Source of the DNA: Reticulitermes lucifugus
Taxonomy: Eukaryota; Arthropoda; Insecta; Blattodea; Rhinotermitidae
Length of the DNA stretch: 64,000 nt
Assembly: GCA_026260175.1 (NCBI GenBank)
Contig: JAKCWW010000166.1
Coordinates: 81,860-145,859 of the forward strand
Reading direction: 5' to 3'
Both the position numbers and the translations under genes were made by a program. Shown here one piece after another: positions 1 to 12,379 of this stretch; position 1 is the first letter of the stretch, and the number at the start of each line of letters is the position of its first letter. Under the pieces are notes generated by a model, which saw only the letters and a program-made list of their open reading frames with translations, was not told where the DNA came from and ran no database searches.

Positions 1-44
1 CTGCATAACTTCCAGTTTTCATCATGCACTTTCAGGACGATCAG

Positions 45-262
45 GTAGAGGATGGTAGGACGGGTCATAGCCGAGAATTTGATACAACGTTGAGTAGGAA
101 AACGTTAAGGGATACGACCTCTTTGGAGACGCGGGAGAAGATGAGGATAATAATAAAATTGATTTAAAGAAATACGGTTAGGAGGTATGGACTGATAGCT
201 GAAAGTAGGATCCAGTGGTGGGTTCTGTGAACACGGCAATGAACGCTGGCTTTCTTCAAAGG
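45..262 (+). pseudogene. LINE-L ORF2 C-terminal fragment
   Basis: Broken remnant of the end of a non-LTR retrotransposon ORF2. Read across frames it resembles a GHVAR-type segment (bases 65-80), a VGK..G..RPL..RRRWED stretch (100-155), NNKIDLKKYG (150-180), then WTD and a final VNTAMN-like stretch (225-250). The order matches the better preserved copies at 16337 and 53196 in this window. Frameshifts and stops are frequent, so it is not functional. Assigning the family to a named LINE clade is inference; the relation among copies is seen directly. Confidence 0.6.
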
Positions 263-2305
263 CGGGAAACTTTGCGCAGGTGAGCTACTCAAGAAGGACA
301 TTGAAACATGGAGTTAGTTTATTTCATTAGTATAAAAGTTTCTCTGCATTATGCATACGAAGGTAAATATTAATAAATGTACCAACTGTTAATATTATAT
401 GAATATTGCCGCTAGCCGAATTATATTTTATGTGGGCCATAACTTCCCCATCCGTGCTGGAGTCGTATGTTAGGGTTCTGCATGTGGGAACATTTAGACG
501 CGACGCATGTAGGGAGCGGTTCAAAGTAATGAAATAAGCCGGGTCGTTAACGCAGAGTAAACTCACCTGACACTGTTATACGCCGATAGAGAGACCGTCT
601 AATGGTGTCTGCGTGAGTGTGCGTCCCATTTAATTCATGTTATGTGAAGCTTACTGAAAATTAACCCACACAAAGTTTAAGTATCACATAGACACGTGTG
701 TTTTGGCTGTTCAATCCTATCAAGCTGGAAATTCATCTACATAATATAAAAAATTTTATTTTCCACTTCATATTGAACACACTGCCTTTCCATTACTATT
801 AAACTAATCAGTTAAACCTATTTAAGGATTTAATTGCTGTTTATTGACAATGAAACAAAACACATAAATATGCCTTGTGGTAATTAAGAAATTCTTAATG
901 TTAAAAGTGATAATATAGTTAACGGCGTGATTTAAAGAGTTAGCAGATTATTTTAAAAAGATTTTGCGACACTTTTTTACACCGACTAGGTTACCTCACT
1001 TCCTTTACCGATGGACTTACGTGGTATTTATGACTAATTCTAGGCTAACAGTTGTGTATTGAGCGTATACGCCACGACTAATCCAGTCCTTCTGTTTGCT
1101 GAATTGCGTATACAAGTCTGGTAACAAATCTCATGTTAGGAGGAGTAGAACATGTCAATGAAATCTCTTGATACTAGTACTTTAAGGCAGTACTGAAGCG
1201 TTGTTCATCGCTAAAGGAATTTCTTTAAAACAGGTTAATTATACTACTACCCACGAACAAATAGCAACAAATAATATAGAACGCCCTCTTACTGTACGAT
1301 ATGTTACTGTGTAACAATGCTCACGAATGACGCTGATCGTAATTTCAGACTACCGGTACTTAGAATATTCTTGTAGCTGCAATCTCCTTTAACACTCTCT
1401 AATTGTTAACTGTGGTTTAACATTCAATATACTCCCAATATAAGGAGCGGCTACGTATAAGATTCGGCCAGAAAGCACTGCCTCCACTGGTGAGTCAACG
1501 AAGGGGAAATAACGCAAGACTCACGCTGGCGTGGAGGTTGTGTTTTCAAAGCATATAAAAGCGATTCACCTGCCCATGGTCGCAACAAGCTTATATCAAT
1601 TTTTTCCATTAAGATTCCGTTTTTGAATAGCAATAAAGTTAGATTTCAGTTTCTAGTAAATGAGGGGGTTTTCGGACTGATGCGGTGACCAATTAAATTA
1701 TTCGACACTCCACACAGTGTTGATATCAAATGGAAAAGTCGTCCAAATCCAGTCATAGTATACATTATTGTATTTTGACCAAAAGTGATGAGCAATTTTC
1801 ATCTATTTGGTGTGAACTACATTAACCGGTCGCTGGTCTTTTTTACATAGTAACAACAACAACAACTACAACAAAATGTGAATGCCACTCTTAAACTTGA
1901 CATTAAATTTAACTTTATTGATAGACACACATTACAATTGTTTTACATTCATTTATTGAGACATTTCATAATTCTTACAACTGCACACGACGCATAACAA
2001 CGAGCAGGTTTTTTTAGTATTTTCAAAGCAGTAGACAGGAAAATCACTTTAACGTATGAGCTACTTCATCAGACATCATAAACCACAGCGAGGTTTCACT
2101 TCCTATTCTCGCTGTTACGAATCTTTTCCGATCAGAACATGTTTTGTCAAATACGCATCATTGGATAAAGTACATTTCATCTACTCAAGTATAATAAGGG
2201 CGTAATGGGACAATTAAAAGCTCGAGAAATTCCTATGTTGGCAGAATCAGAAGTCTGACAAGCTTAAAGCATTAAGTGTCTTGTGCTCACAGGCGTGTTT
2301 AGCCT
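263..2305. other. AT-rich DNA without recognised genes
   Basis: No coding signal recognised. Open frames here are short and lack protein-like composition. The only simple repeat is a short AAC run near 1851-1875. Confidence 0.5.
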
Positions 2306-2506
2306 TTACTTCATAAAATAGCCCTTCGGTTCCTCCAAGCTGGGATACTTGAAGTCGCTGCCAGCCGGCGGACGGCTGACTACAGGTGTGACATGGAGGT
2401 TACAGCATTCACCATTTAATTTGAAGGTTGTCTGCAAATCCTCAGAGCCCGGCAGGATACGCCGAGAAGTGAAGTTAGTAATGCAAATATCTGCTTCAAA
2501 CAGCAA
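2306..2506 (-). other. Open frame of unknown status, possible terminal exon
   Basis: A 66-codon frame on the minus strand ends at TAA (2306-2308). Its composition is more protein-like than other frames nearby: mixed charged, Pro, Gly and Cys residues, and higher GC than the flanks. The upstream end has no ATG (the first codon is TTG), so if real it would be the 3' end of an exon-spliced gene. I do not recognise a domain and no convincing splice acceptor is visible. It may be chance or an unrecognised repeat. Confidence 0.15.
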
Positions 2507-2969
2507 TGCTTTTGCAACGAATTAGTTGCTAATTATGCCAAAGTTAACGTTCTCAATAATTCCCCATCTTCTAAATTCACAAAAAACTAGTGTCATTTAG
2601 ATGATAACATACATAACCCACTTAACTAATCTTGATTATAATTTTCTTAACTTACTTGATTTTTTTGTCTTTTTCAATTTAACCTATCAGTTCTTTTTTG
2701 TGCCAGAAACAATAAGCTACTAGATTGCCCTCAGAGCTGCTTAATGATATTACTTATCCATTTAAACGATGTGTCTTTGTTCCTTAGATGTATTTTGTTT
2801 CTGGATTTAAAATATGTCTGTATATTTTAGGGCTGATAAAGCCCCATCATCGACACTTTCTGGCAATTTTATACCTTTCATCACTCCACGATCCGTCTCA
2901 AAAATGAAGCAAATCTTGCCCACAACATCCATATAATTCGTTAATTGATACAGGTAGAGCAAACAGTCT

Positions 2970-3077
2970 ACCTTGCTTCAGAGGCAAAGTCCGACTATCC
3001 CGTGCGGGTCGCTTAGTCTTTCTAGGCGGCCCGACTTCAGCTTCTGCTGATGTGACGTTACAGACTGCAGATGTGAC
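2970..3077 (+). repeat. Diverged direct repeat Q, copy 1
   Basis: Shares an ordered set of words with 3957-4066: CTTGCTTCA/CTCGCTTCA, GTGCGGGTCGCTTAG/GTACGGGCCGCTTAG, CTTTCTAGGCGGCC/CTCCTTAGGCGGCC, then TTCTGCTGATGTGACGTTA/TTCCGCTGAGGTGAGGTTA and AGACTG. The copies are in direct orientation about 1 kb apart and clearly diverged. They could be two independent insertions or old terminal direct repeats of one element. Confidence 0.6.
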
Positions 3078-3419
3078 CTCATTACCAGCCCCAGTGCTAC
3101 TTCAACCCCCGGCGTTCATAGTCCACTAATGCTCAAATATTTTCAATATAAGTGTCATGTAAGAGTTACCAGACGCAAATGCTCGTTGTGACCGTTGGAT
3201 TCACCGCCTAATACAACTACTAGGCCAACTACCGTATTAAACTACGTACGCAGTGTACTACTACTCATAAAAATAAGGAATTTTTGTATATATGTCTGCA
3301 ATCACATGCCGTTTCACAAAGCGCAGGATGTTGATACATTTGGACGGCGATTTTACGATAGAATTAAATATCAAAGAGATCAGCTGGAATATTTCGCCAC
3401 GTCACTGGGTAATCGGTTC

Positions 3420-3530
3420 TAAAAATTTAGAACTACTTCCTTGTCTCGAAACGTCGGATATCGATAGTAGTCTCTATAGGTTAGGAACCGAAGATCCAGT
3501 GATGCGGCGTCATATCACAGAAGAAGGGAA
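3420..3530 (+). repeat. Relic of hammerhead-motif repeat family
   Basis: Contains CGAAACGTCGG at about 3448-3458, the 3' half of a hammerhead core with GUC, followed by GCGGCGTCATATCACAGAAGA, which matches the tail seen after other copies (for example 19500-19530 and 24830-24850). The upstream CTGANGA half is not recognisable, so this is a degraded relic. Confidence 0.4.
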
Positions 3531-3656
3531 AATTGAACTTCCTCTCTTACAGCACTCACACCAATCGTCTGACAGCCTTCAAAATACTCAATAAAATTAT
3601 ATCTATCTATTAACCAGTAATTGCACTAGTTAACACATATAAGTTTATTATCTCAG

Positions 3657-3800
3657 CATGTTTCGGCTATTGATATTTGCCAACTTAAGGATTACCATTT
3701 CGTAAAGGAAGTATATGGTGTTAAATCATATCTTCGTCAACAGTAAATGTTAAGTGGTATATTATAAAGCAACAATAAGAATATCAATAGCCGAAACATG
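3657..3800. repeat. Inverted repeat with 21-bp perfect arms
   Basis: Arms 3657-3677 and 3780-3800 are perfect inverted copies of each other: CATGTTTCGGCTATTG... against ...CAATAGCCGAAACATG. A weaker match continues outwards (TTATTATCTCAG against TTATTACTCCAA). Each arm carries the GAAACATG signature of the hammerhead-motif family, so this looks like two family members in inverted orientation about 100 bp apart. Neither has an intact CTGANGA half. Confidence 0.7.
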
Positions 3801-3956
3801 TTGGAGTAATAATCTTCTGTACGTAACTAGTACAATTACTTGGTAATAGTTATAATATCGCATATATATTGCACGGAAAATTTATAATATCACTCAAGAA
3901 AATGTTCCATGCACGCCCGTATAGTTCATCAATTGTTACAGCTGTAGCCAACACTT

Positions 3957-4066
3957 GCCTCGCTTCATTGGCACCCAGACCCACTGCCCTGTACGGGCCG
4001 CTTAGACTCCTTAGGCGGCCAGGCTTCCATTTCCGATTCCGCTGAGGTGAGGTTATAGACTGTTGA
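3957..4066 (+). repeat. Diverged direct repeat Q, copy 2
   Basis: Second copy of the repeat described at 2970-3077, same orientation. The interval between the two copies contains a hammerhead-family relic and a 21-bp inverted repeat. Confidence 0.6.
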
Positions 4067-4750
4067 TGTACAGATTTTCAGAAGTTTACGTAGGTTTTGT
4101 TTAGGTGAAAGTTTTCTGGGTTATTACACAGTGTAGGATAATAAGTTTGTTCCTACGTTTCAGTGTGCCTACTGAGGCCTTATCGGCGCTGGTGCTGCTG
4201 TGGTGAGTAAAATTTACTTTCAGATAAGCCTGAAATATAAAACTTCGTTTCGACGAGACAAAAGGGGAGCATTGAAAGTATTTGAAAGGGAAGTAGGGAG
4301 AGTGAAAAGAAACTGAAGAAGGGAAACTGTTCAGAGTTAAACTAGCACAGTGAAATGGTCCAGAGATATAAAGCAGCTTTTAGTACCTGGTAAAACTGAG
4401 TAGATATTTCCCTTAACCCTTTGCCTGATTGAAGGGAAGTCATAATTTCGGAAAAGGTGTTTTAATTTTTATTTTAAACACAGGACAATGTACAAAGGTC
4501 GCAGGCTGAATGATTCCAGATGTGAACTTAATGTTCAGTGTCCTGCGGGTCTCAAGTCCTATAAATAAAATATGTATATACATTTTAAATTTAATTTTAA
4601 TATTTTCAGATCCCGCACAAAAACGTAACGGTTTTTGAAATTAATTAGAGTGACAACTAAAATTTAGTTTAATTGGATGATAATATTAAAAATTATAATA
4701 AATAGACTTTGCAATTGTTGCCTGTACCAGGTGCAGCTGGTTGTCATGTG
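4067..4750. other. No recognised gene
   Basis: AT-rich sequence with a purine-rich patch at about 4255-4330. No coding or repeat family recognised. Confidence 0.4.
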
Positions 4751-4764
4751 GTTTCCATAGCAAC
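4751..4764 (+). promoter_or_regulatory. X-box-like (RFX-type) site
   Basis: GTTTCCATAGCAAC fits the animal X-box pattern RYYRYY-N(1-3)-RRYRAC with a 2-base spacer. RFX factors use such sites upstream of ciliary genes. There is no adjacent gene to support function, and a 14-bp degenerate match can arise by chance. Confidence 0.2.
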
Positions 4765-4879
4765 AGGCAGCTTATTGTGTAGCTGGAGCGGACAGTTCGA
4801 TATGTTAGTTCAATAGCTTTGTGAGCTGCGGCCAGGTGCGAAATGTAATATCATGCATTTTATTCCGCAGTGATACTGA

Positions 4880-5165
4880 GAAGCTTCCGTTCGTCTGTTT
4901 CCTTTACTTTCCTGTGTCTTCATTCAATCCTTCCTTTTTTCGGTTTTAGATTCCTTATCTCTTTGAGTTCTTTATTTCTTCCTTCTTTACTTGGTTAATT
5001 TCATTCTTCTTTCTATCTTCATGCCTTACTTTTTCCTTGATTTGTTCCCTCATTCATTTCTGTCTTTATTTTATTCTCATTTATTACTTCCTTACGTCCT
5101 TCCAATCCTTCTTAGTTCCTTTCTTAATTTGTTTCTCCAATTCTTCTCCTTTTCTTTGTTTCATT
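4880..5165. repeat. Degenerate polypyrimidine tract
   Basis: Almost purine-free for long runs on the plus strand, built of degenerate TTCC, TTCT and TTTATT words. Frames crossing it give Phe/Leu/Ser-rich low-complexity peptides that should not be annotated as proteins. Confidence 0.75.
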
Positions 5166-5194
5166 GTTTACTCTTTTCACCAAACATCATCACG

Positions 5195-5345
5195 GTGTAA
5201 TTAGCATTCCTACTCTGCTTTTGGGTGGTCCCAAATTTGAATCTCACCCCGAAAATCGGAAATCCCGACGTTTTCTCGTGGGGTTTCAAAGTTCTTCCAT
5301 GAAGACGTTCGAGTAATGTTTCAGTGCCTCCTGCCATCGCTGTCA
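5195..5345 (+). repeat. Possible tRNA-headed SINE fragment
   Basis: A TTAGCATTCCTACTCTGC segment followed after about 20 bases by AATTTGAATCTCACC resembles spaced A and B boxes of a tRNA-derived SINE. There is no second copy in the window to define the family. Confidence 0.3.
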
Positions 5346-7370
5346 CATCAAACCTGCTGCCCGGCTAGTCTAAAGAACCCTGAATTTTGAAGCTCCCAGC
5401 TGAGAGGTATCTATTTTATTTAGCTCTTGATGGTATACTTAACGACGTCGTCAGTATCTGGAACTCAAACCACAGGATGAGTAATGCGTAATAAACAGTA
5501 AAATGTGGAAGGAAAGACACTGGTTAAGGCACTAAAATTTATCAGCCTGCAGAGACTAAAGAAATCACAAAACAATAATTACTACGGAAGGGTTTTGGTT
5601 CAGATTTGAAGTCTGAACTTCCAGAACTAGAAGCAAGATTATTAACCATTCCAACAACATATATGAGAGCAGCATTTAATTATACATTCGAAAATACTGA
5701 AGGTTAAAAATACTGGGAGCCCTGCCTTCACGACTACTCTAAGCCTTCATAGCATGGTATTCAGGTAAAAAGAGAAAGAGAATATTACTCTACCGTTCGG
5801 CTGAAGTCACCAATGTTAATTGTGCAGCATGACCAGCAAACCGGGCAATTTGTATCTGAACGTTGGCAGCCCTGTAATCAGGCCATGGTGGGTGAATATC
5901 ATTATTTCCATTCGATTATGTAGTCAGTAATTTTACACATTCTCCTTTGAACACGCGAAATGTATTTCAATTTCATTTTCTCCCTGTAAACCGATGTAAA
6001 TCGATTTGAATTTGTGTCGAAGTGTTATTGCGATTTGAACATGGTCACGCAGTGCGACTGAATGCGAAATTTCAAAAACAGCGCTGCACATACGTTCCAC
6101 GAAGCTTCTGAATTCTAACAAATGAAGTTCCCAACTCACTGACTGTATGGTTTATGGTATTTGTTGAGAAGTTAATAGTAGCTCAACTGGGACATAAATT
6201 CCTCACTCCGTATAGGATGTGAAGGTTCATTATCCGTTTCAAAAATCGTGTTATTAAGTCCAGAACACACTGATGATGATTCTCGTATACGCACGTAAGC
6301 TACCCTCAGACTTTAAAGCATAGAGCTACTACAAGATCAGTAAAAAAAGTAGTGGAAAATTACTATGTCTAATTTTCTTCAAATCCTTTGGCCTGTATCC
6401 CGATACGATCAAGGTCTGTAATAATTAATGAATATAAAAATGAGGACTGCACACAGTTAGATAATATAGTAGTGATGACTGTACATAATTATACCATACG
6501 CTAGCCAGTTTCTAAAAATACACTTCAAAGTTACAAATTCCCAATACGTTGAATTTCCCAGACAAAATTTCAGTGTTAAATAACGCAGCCATATTTGTAT
6601 GTAATTTTTAACAACATGTATCCTTACTTTAGGTAAAATGTAATTATTTCTACGATCTATCTCCAAACAAAATACCACATGTCTAGCTCCAAAGTTAATT
6701 AGTTACTGCCGTAAGAATCAAGAGGTAAACACAAATTTCATGCTGCTACAATGTTTTGTTTTACATTACAAAACCATAAAAACATTCACATATTACATAT
6801 TACGTATATAACACAAACATTTTATATACGTGTATTAAGTAGCAGTGTTAGTATGCTTTTACTTCGAAATTTTCATGGTCACCAAATAATATTTTGGTGG
6901 TACAAAATAAATATCTACCAGCACGATACTCGTAACAATTTTCACAGTTCAACATGTATCAGGACGGAAGACATAGGAACACATAAGTTTGAAGAGGCCT
7001 TTCGTCTGTTTTTGGCAGGTTCGAATGAGGAGTTACTACAAAGATTCTGTAATGAATGACTGATAGTTTGTACATATTTTTTGTGAAATTTTCCATTTAT
7101 TCCATTTATTGTATAGACTGTACATAAAATGCTTAGCAGCGTGCAGCCCGACTCTACAAAGTAAGCGCAGCCTTATAAGGTAAAGAAGCTAAGTAGATGA
7201 TTTGATTGGCTGCTTTAGGGAAGTCCTTATATGGATATAATTGGCGTCTAGCGATTTTATTGTTTGTTTAATCTGAAGATCTGATGGTCAGGTGATAAGT
7301 CCACCACACCCTAGAGTGACGATAATTACGCCTATATATAGAAGTGCGGCCACCACACAAGCGTCTTTTG
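5346..7370. other. No recognised gene
   Basis: AT-rich, with only short open frames, the longest 102 codons at 6751-7059. That frame has no recognisable motif and I treat it as chance. Confidence 0.4.
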
Positions 7371-7498
7371 GCTACAAGTTTTTTTTTTGTTATTGTCTTT
7401 TGGCTACAAGGTTTTGGTCTTTTGGTTTTTTGGATTGTGTTTACTGTAACGACGAGTTACATTGGGATTATACGGCGGCAGTGCTAAGTTTGGTAAAA

Positions 7499-7665
7499 GA
7501 GCTATACTTTTAATAAGTGCTACCTTTTTTTGAATGCTACACTTTGAAAGAAGTGTTACAAAGTTTTAGCTTATTTGTGAGCTACACTTATAAAGTGCTA
7601 AACTTTGTTTAAGCTCAATACGTGATTTAAGTTTTTCACTACATTATTAAAGTGTTACACCACCA
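7499..7665. repeat. Cluster of GCTACACTTT-type words in both orientations
   Basis: Variants of GCTACACTT and AAGTGCTAC recur in pairs near 7500, 7533, 7578 and 7640, spaced 33-60 bp. A T-rich stretch (7375-7440) with a repeated CTTTTGGCTACAAG precedes it. Identity is imperfect, so this is a degenerate short-repeat cluster rather than a clean array. Confidence 0.35.
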
Positions 7666-8797
7666 AGTTTGTTTATTGGTGAAAATATGATTTGTAAGGT
7701 CATATTTATACACAGTAAGCGGGTGTAGTAAGTTACAAAAAATTACCCATTGGGAGTAGGAAATCGGGACTGACAATATTAATTAACAGCCTACATAATA
7801 AATTCGAAATTATTGAAATTACAGTGACCACAATAATTTTAAATAGTTTTGCACTTGTGACGTTGCACAAGGGCTGTGTGTTGGCCAGTACCAGTAGAAA
7901 TTAGTGTACGGGTTAACATTGTTAAAGTAGGCAAGGAATAGCGTGTGTGAACGGTTGCAAAACTCAGTGTATAGACAGTCTATGTTATTAAACCGGTAGT
8001 ACCACACCAAGCTATTTGCAAATCAGTCAGAGACGCTGTTCCACCTCGTCTGTAGACTCTGGGAAATACTTCGTCAGCATTGATAACGCTGGCTGGTGGC
8101 AGCTTCTACCGATAATAATTTTACACGCTACCGAATAGAAAGAGTAATCCAATAGGCCCTCGGTCACGTTAACCGAAACGCGGCCTCTCCCAGCATTGAC
8201 TAGAGAGACACCCCATTATAATTCTTGTAGCTACGCCATATTTGTATATCCGCCTCTAAGAACCCGAGAATCTCTAAACGGATTTTCATGACAATTTGTC
8301 GCGCACAGTTGCTGACATCCTGTGACACATATCAGTTTTGCTAAAACAGTGACAGCACGGTGTGTTTAATGACAGACTAAGAAACGGACGACTGGTGTTC
8401 GACTGCAGGCAGAGGAAAGAGAAGCTTCCGCCCCCCCTCCAATGTCCAGATAGAATGTAGGGTCAACCCAGCCTCCTGTAAAAGCGGCACAGAAGAACAT
8501 TTCTCTGAAAATAATGCGGACGGAACAATATTATCATCTGGTGATGACATTTCACGCTGGAACTTGTAGTAATGCTTCAATGATAAATTATTTGATGTTA
8601 GGTGTGTCTGAATAAAACATATAGCAAATCAAAATAGATGACTTTCAAGTGATGAAAAAATTACGTTATTTACTTTTTTCACTTTCATGCCAATTTCGGT
8701 TAACTCTGAAACACTTACGTAAAATGTATATGCAGACATGCACGATTATTGGTGCGAGCAACGTGAAAAGTGTAAAAGTTGTCTCTGTGCACGTCAT
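7666..8797. other. No recognised gene
   Basis: No coding or known repeat signal recognised. Confidence 0.4.
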
Positions 8798-9025
8798 GAC
8801 ACCATATACAGACAGTGGAAGTATAGCTCCACTCATTCTTAACCTCGGCACTAGATGGACGTGAGTGGTCAACTTCACGCCCCAGCTGTTTTACCACCGG
8901 GAAAGAACCCGATACCAATTGAATAGGAGGCTGTGTTTGGCCCCAGAGGCTGTCTGGATAGCTTTTGGGGAAGATATAATCTCTTGCCCCTACCGTGGAT
9001 TTGAACCCCGGACCGTCTAGCAATG
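8798..9025 (-). mobile_element. SINE-A copy, partial
   Basis: tRNA-derived SINE read on the minus strand. The plus strand shows the family body ACCTCGGCACTAGATGGACG, then GGAAAGAACCCGATACC, then GGATTTGAACCCCGGACCGTC, which is the complement of a B box (GGTTCAAATCC). Compared with the long copy at 34510 the tRNA-like head is cut short. Open frames across it are by-products of the SINE and not genes. Confidence 0.75.
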
Positions 9026-9284
9026 TTTCAAACAGAAGCTGTTGAGAAAAATGACATGCACATTTTATATCCAATACTGTTTTTCAACAAAGCCTAAAGA
9101 ACGTCTTGCTATTTTTCGGGATACATAAATCTAAAAACCAACTTCTTCTTTATAGCACAGGCAAAAGTGCGTTAGAAATTGGCCAAGCTCATCAGTGGTA
9201 CGGGAAACAGAGAAGCAACGTGTAATTACTCTCTGGGCTATTTGCTATGTCACAGGCTATGTTATTGTGTTTGTAAGTTGAAAG

Positions 9285-9301
9285 ATGGCGGCGCTGCTGT
9301 G
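9285..9301 (+). other. Candidate tiny first coding exon
   Basis: AAAGATGGCGGCGCTGCTGT is followed at once by GTAAGAG. This gives an ATG in strong context plus an excellent splice-donor match after 16 coding bases, and the ATGGCGGC word is also a YY1-type motif common just downstream of promoters. If unspliced it reads 13 codons to TAA. Similar ATGGCGG words at 20907 and 21051 lie in apparently non-coding DNA, so chance or repeat origin is likely. Confidence 0.15.
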
Positions 9302-9309
9302 TAAGAGAA

Positions 9310-10069
9310 ACAGGAGAGCGTCATAAAGAGTTCGCTGTGCGCTGATCCCACGCACATGCAAGGTTTCACACCGTATCGACCAAAATCTGTAAGATCACTT
9401 CTATGTATCCTCTCGTCTGGAAATCAGATTTATTTCTCGCAATCCTTAAAACAGGGGGAACGGGGGTACTAAGATAATGCAACTTGTTCTGTCAAGGAAC
9501 AAGGAATTCGATATGACGTCACAAACAGAAATCTTTCCCAGCGGCGCGCAGTAGACTGGCCACCCATTTATCGCGCCTTTTGCAGAACTTCACAAAATTC
9601 CGTTCGTTTCGTAGTGTCCGTACTAACGATCATGCCTACTATGCTGTTCCGAGTAAACAGATTTCGATAAAAGTTCTTATTTCGAAACTATAATAATGTG
9701 TATGAATATTAAGCATTCTTACTATAAATTGGCGAATATTTATTATTATAAAGAACTGTGTTATGACATATGACACCATCAGGTCTCGAAAAATGACAGA
9801 TACTCGGAAGAACTTGCAGCCTTATTTTTCTCCTAAACGTCCGTCAACTTATACTCAGCTATACGGCTGACTAAGGAAAGTTAGAACTCTGTGGAGTACA
9901 ACCTTTTAGGAAAAGCTGATACTTGCACTAGAAATTAACTTCTACTATCCAAAATTAATAGTGATTCTGGTAAAAGTTACAGGAGATTGCAGAATATTAT
10001 ACGTATATAATCGGAGCTGAATAACATAAATACGTCTAACCAACCACTTTTAAGACGGAAAAAAGCAAG
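9310..10069. other. No recognised gene
   Basis: Somewhat higher GC at 9530-9580 (GCGGCGCGCAG, TTTATCGCGCC) but no open frame or repeat family recognised. Confidence 0.4.
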
Positions 10070-10275
10070 AGAATGGGACTGGGGGAGGTGTTGTAGCGTG
10101 CATGGGTCAGACAAAAAATTGATACAAAAATCTGTAGTAAAACCTGAGAGAAGAGATCACTTGGAAGACCCAAGTGTGGGCGAAAAAATGACTTTAGAAT
10201 GGATAGCACACAAAGAAAGCGTGTGGGTGTGGATTGGTTTCAGCCGGCCCAGGAAACACCCAGATCTAAACGGAT
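10070..10275 (+). pseudogene. LINE-L ORF2 C-terminal fragment
   Basis: Translates piecewise to the LINE-L C-terminus: a degraded WAGHVARMG segment (10076-10105), KPERRDHLEDPSVG (10140-10185), then LEW and a WI..SRPR segment corresponding to WI.LAQ. A 61-codon frame remains open, but it switches reading frame relative to the ancestral protein. Non-functional 3' end of a non-LTR retrotransposon. Confidence 0.65.
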
Positions 10276-12379
10276 CCTTGTGAATGTACAGATACCATAA
10301 AAAGGGGAGAATATTTCGATCAGATAAGCGACTATCAGCTTGTAAAGAACTATTCTTTGGCATGCATTTAGTTAACCATTTATATCGTAGTATTTGTCGT
10401 GTTTGTAGTGTGCTTTAACATTAAAGTAGAAAGCTTTACATGTGTTTAAATTTAAACAATATTTTGGCCTCTTACATCCTTTTAAATTACACAGCCAGCT
10501 TTTTTAACATTCAGAAACTATACTTCTACTCCACACCATCTGTTAGTCTTTTGAACGACCCTTAAAATAAACTGTGACTACTTTACTATAAACGGCATTA
10601 AACAATTCGTCTTTGTAGTGGACGTGCATTATGTTTTCTGTGAGATAAAAAGTGGATTGTTGTGTGTTATTAAGATTAATTTCAGGCTTCAGTAGCTTAC
10701 AGAAGTACAGTACAAAACCTATTTTGTAAATCGGCCACCGGAAAGTGCTGTTACATATACGATGCACCTAATTTAACACAAGGCAAGGGTTCATTTGCAA
10801 ACTTCCCCGTGTCATGAAGAAGTTAGACCATTTGAAATTAGAATACTTTTGAACCCAGTGTAGTGGCTGCAGTCTACATTAAGCAGGGAAAGCTACCTTC
10901 TACAGCCACACACAATAGGAGCACCAATACCACGTCGTCATAAAATTCTCCTTCTAACACATAGGAAATAAGTTCTCTATTTTCCCATCTACCCTTATTT
11001 GCGTTTCTCACCCTCACGCAGGGTGAAAAACAGCTAAGCTCTAACGGACCCAATCCGTCTAGAAATCGTAGTTTCATCTGGCTTGGAGTTCAGATCGAAC
11101 CCCTCCCGCAATTTCCTGCAAGGACAGCAGAACACAACAGATTCCTCATCCCTGCAGCATCAATCTGTGGCTCAGAAACATCTCTCCTCTCAACTTGCAC
11201 TCTACCCCCCCCCCAACCAAACTGCTTTCATCACTGCTACATTACAGAACTCACTCGGAAGTACATATAGAACAAATCCACTTACTAAGAAACTGAAATG
11301 AAGTGAGTGTTCGTCTTTGTCATGTCCAGAACTGCCGAATTTCTTTGATGACGTCAGCATATCATTCATAGGCGTTATACTAGTCGGCTTGGGCGCAGCA
11401 GAGACCCTGGGTCTAGTCGAGTCCATAGGACACAATGATAAAAATAACCATTAAAAAGCTTAGACGGTTCCGTCACCTCTACCAAATTACTGATTTAAGT
11501 TAATAGCGTTGAGATAAGGTTTCAGGTTCGGTACACAATTTCAAGCTTCAGGAACAAATGAAGTTAGCGCCCAACTGTAGCACACCGCTTCTGGGTCTTC
11601 TTTTGCTAGAATAATCGACAAGAAGTTATTCGTAAACTTCCGATTCCTACCGACCCCTAAAATGGGGGAAAGTATACTTCTGAGCGGTACGTAACGATGC
11701 GGTAAAATAAGTAGTAGAGTCCGTGAATAAAACGTGGAGGGTTATTGGTTCAAAACTTGGAAAATTTGAAACACAGAAAAATTAATTATCTTATTTCAGT
11801 AAGACGTACTATCACTTGACAGGCGCTTAATATACCACAAAGATAAGACAAATGAACGTGTAAATTCCAAGCACAAAAGCGTCTGTCACCTAGTGTTTCG
11901 ACTTCCAACTCGATGCCGTGCAGACAAGAGGAAAACTATACTGTAAAGGTATGTGCGAATTCAGAGTGAGGACTGATGTCTGGGGAAATAGTCTTATCCT
12001 ACTTTAAGCCTGGACTAAGTACTTGCCTAGAGCCTAGGCCCTGGACGAACTCAGAAAGAACACCTAGTCTTCAGTGCCGACGGCTTTATTTTACGATTCT
12101 ATAATGATTATTATCAAACTGTTCTGAACATTATCAATCCTTCGGATTCCATAAAGGGAAAAATGTTTCGAGTAGCTGAGCGAATATTAGGTAGTCTCTC
12201 CAAGGTTACGTCAATCCAAGAAGTTACACATTTGGCTCTCAATGAGATGGATATATAGAAACGGTCAAGTAAAGGAGCTGCCCGTGGCTTACTTCACGAC
12301 GTTCCTCGGGGACAACTGAGACATTACACAAAAAACTCAATCAGGATAGTAGGCCTAAAATACGGTGTGATGTGGACGT
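10276..12379. other. No recognised gene
   Basis: Short open frames on both strands (for example 11083-11301 plus, 10874-11077 minus, 11202-11435 minus) have no recognisable domain and no shared support. A C-run is present near 11208-11216. Confidence 0.4.
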
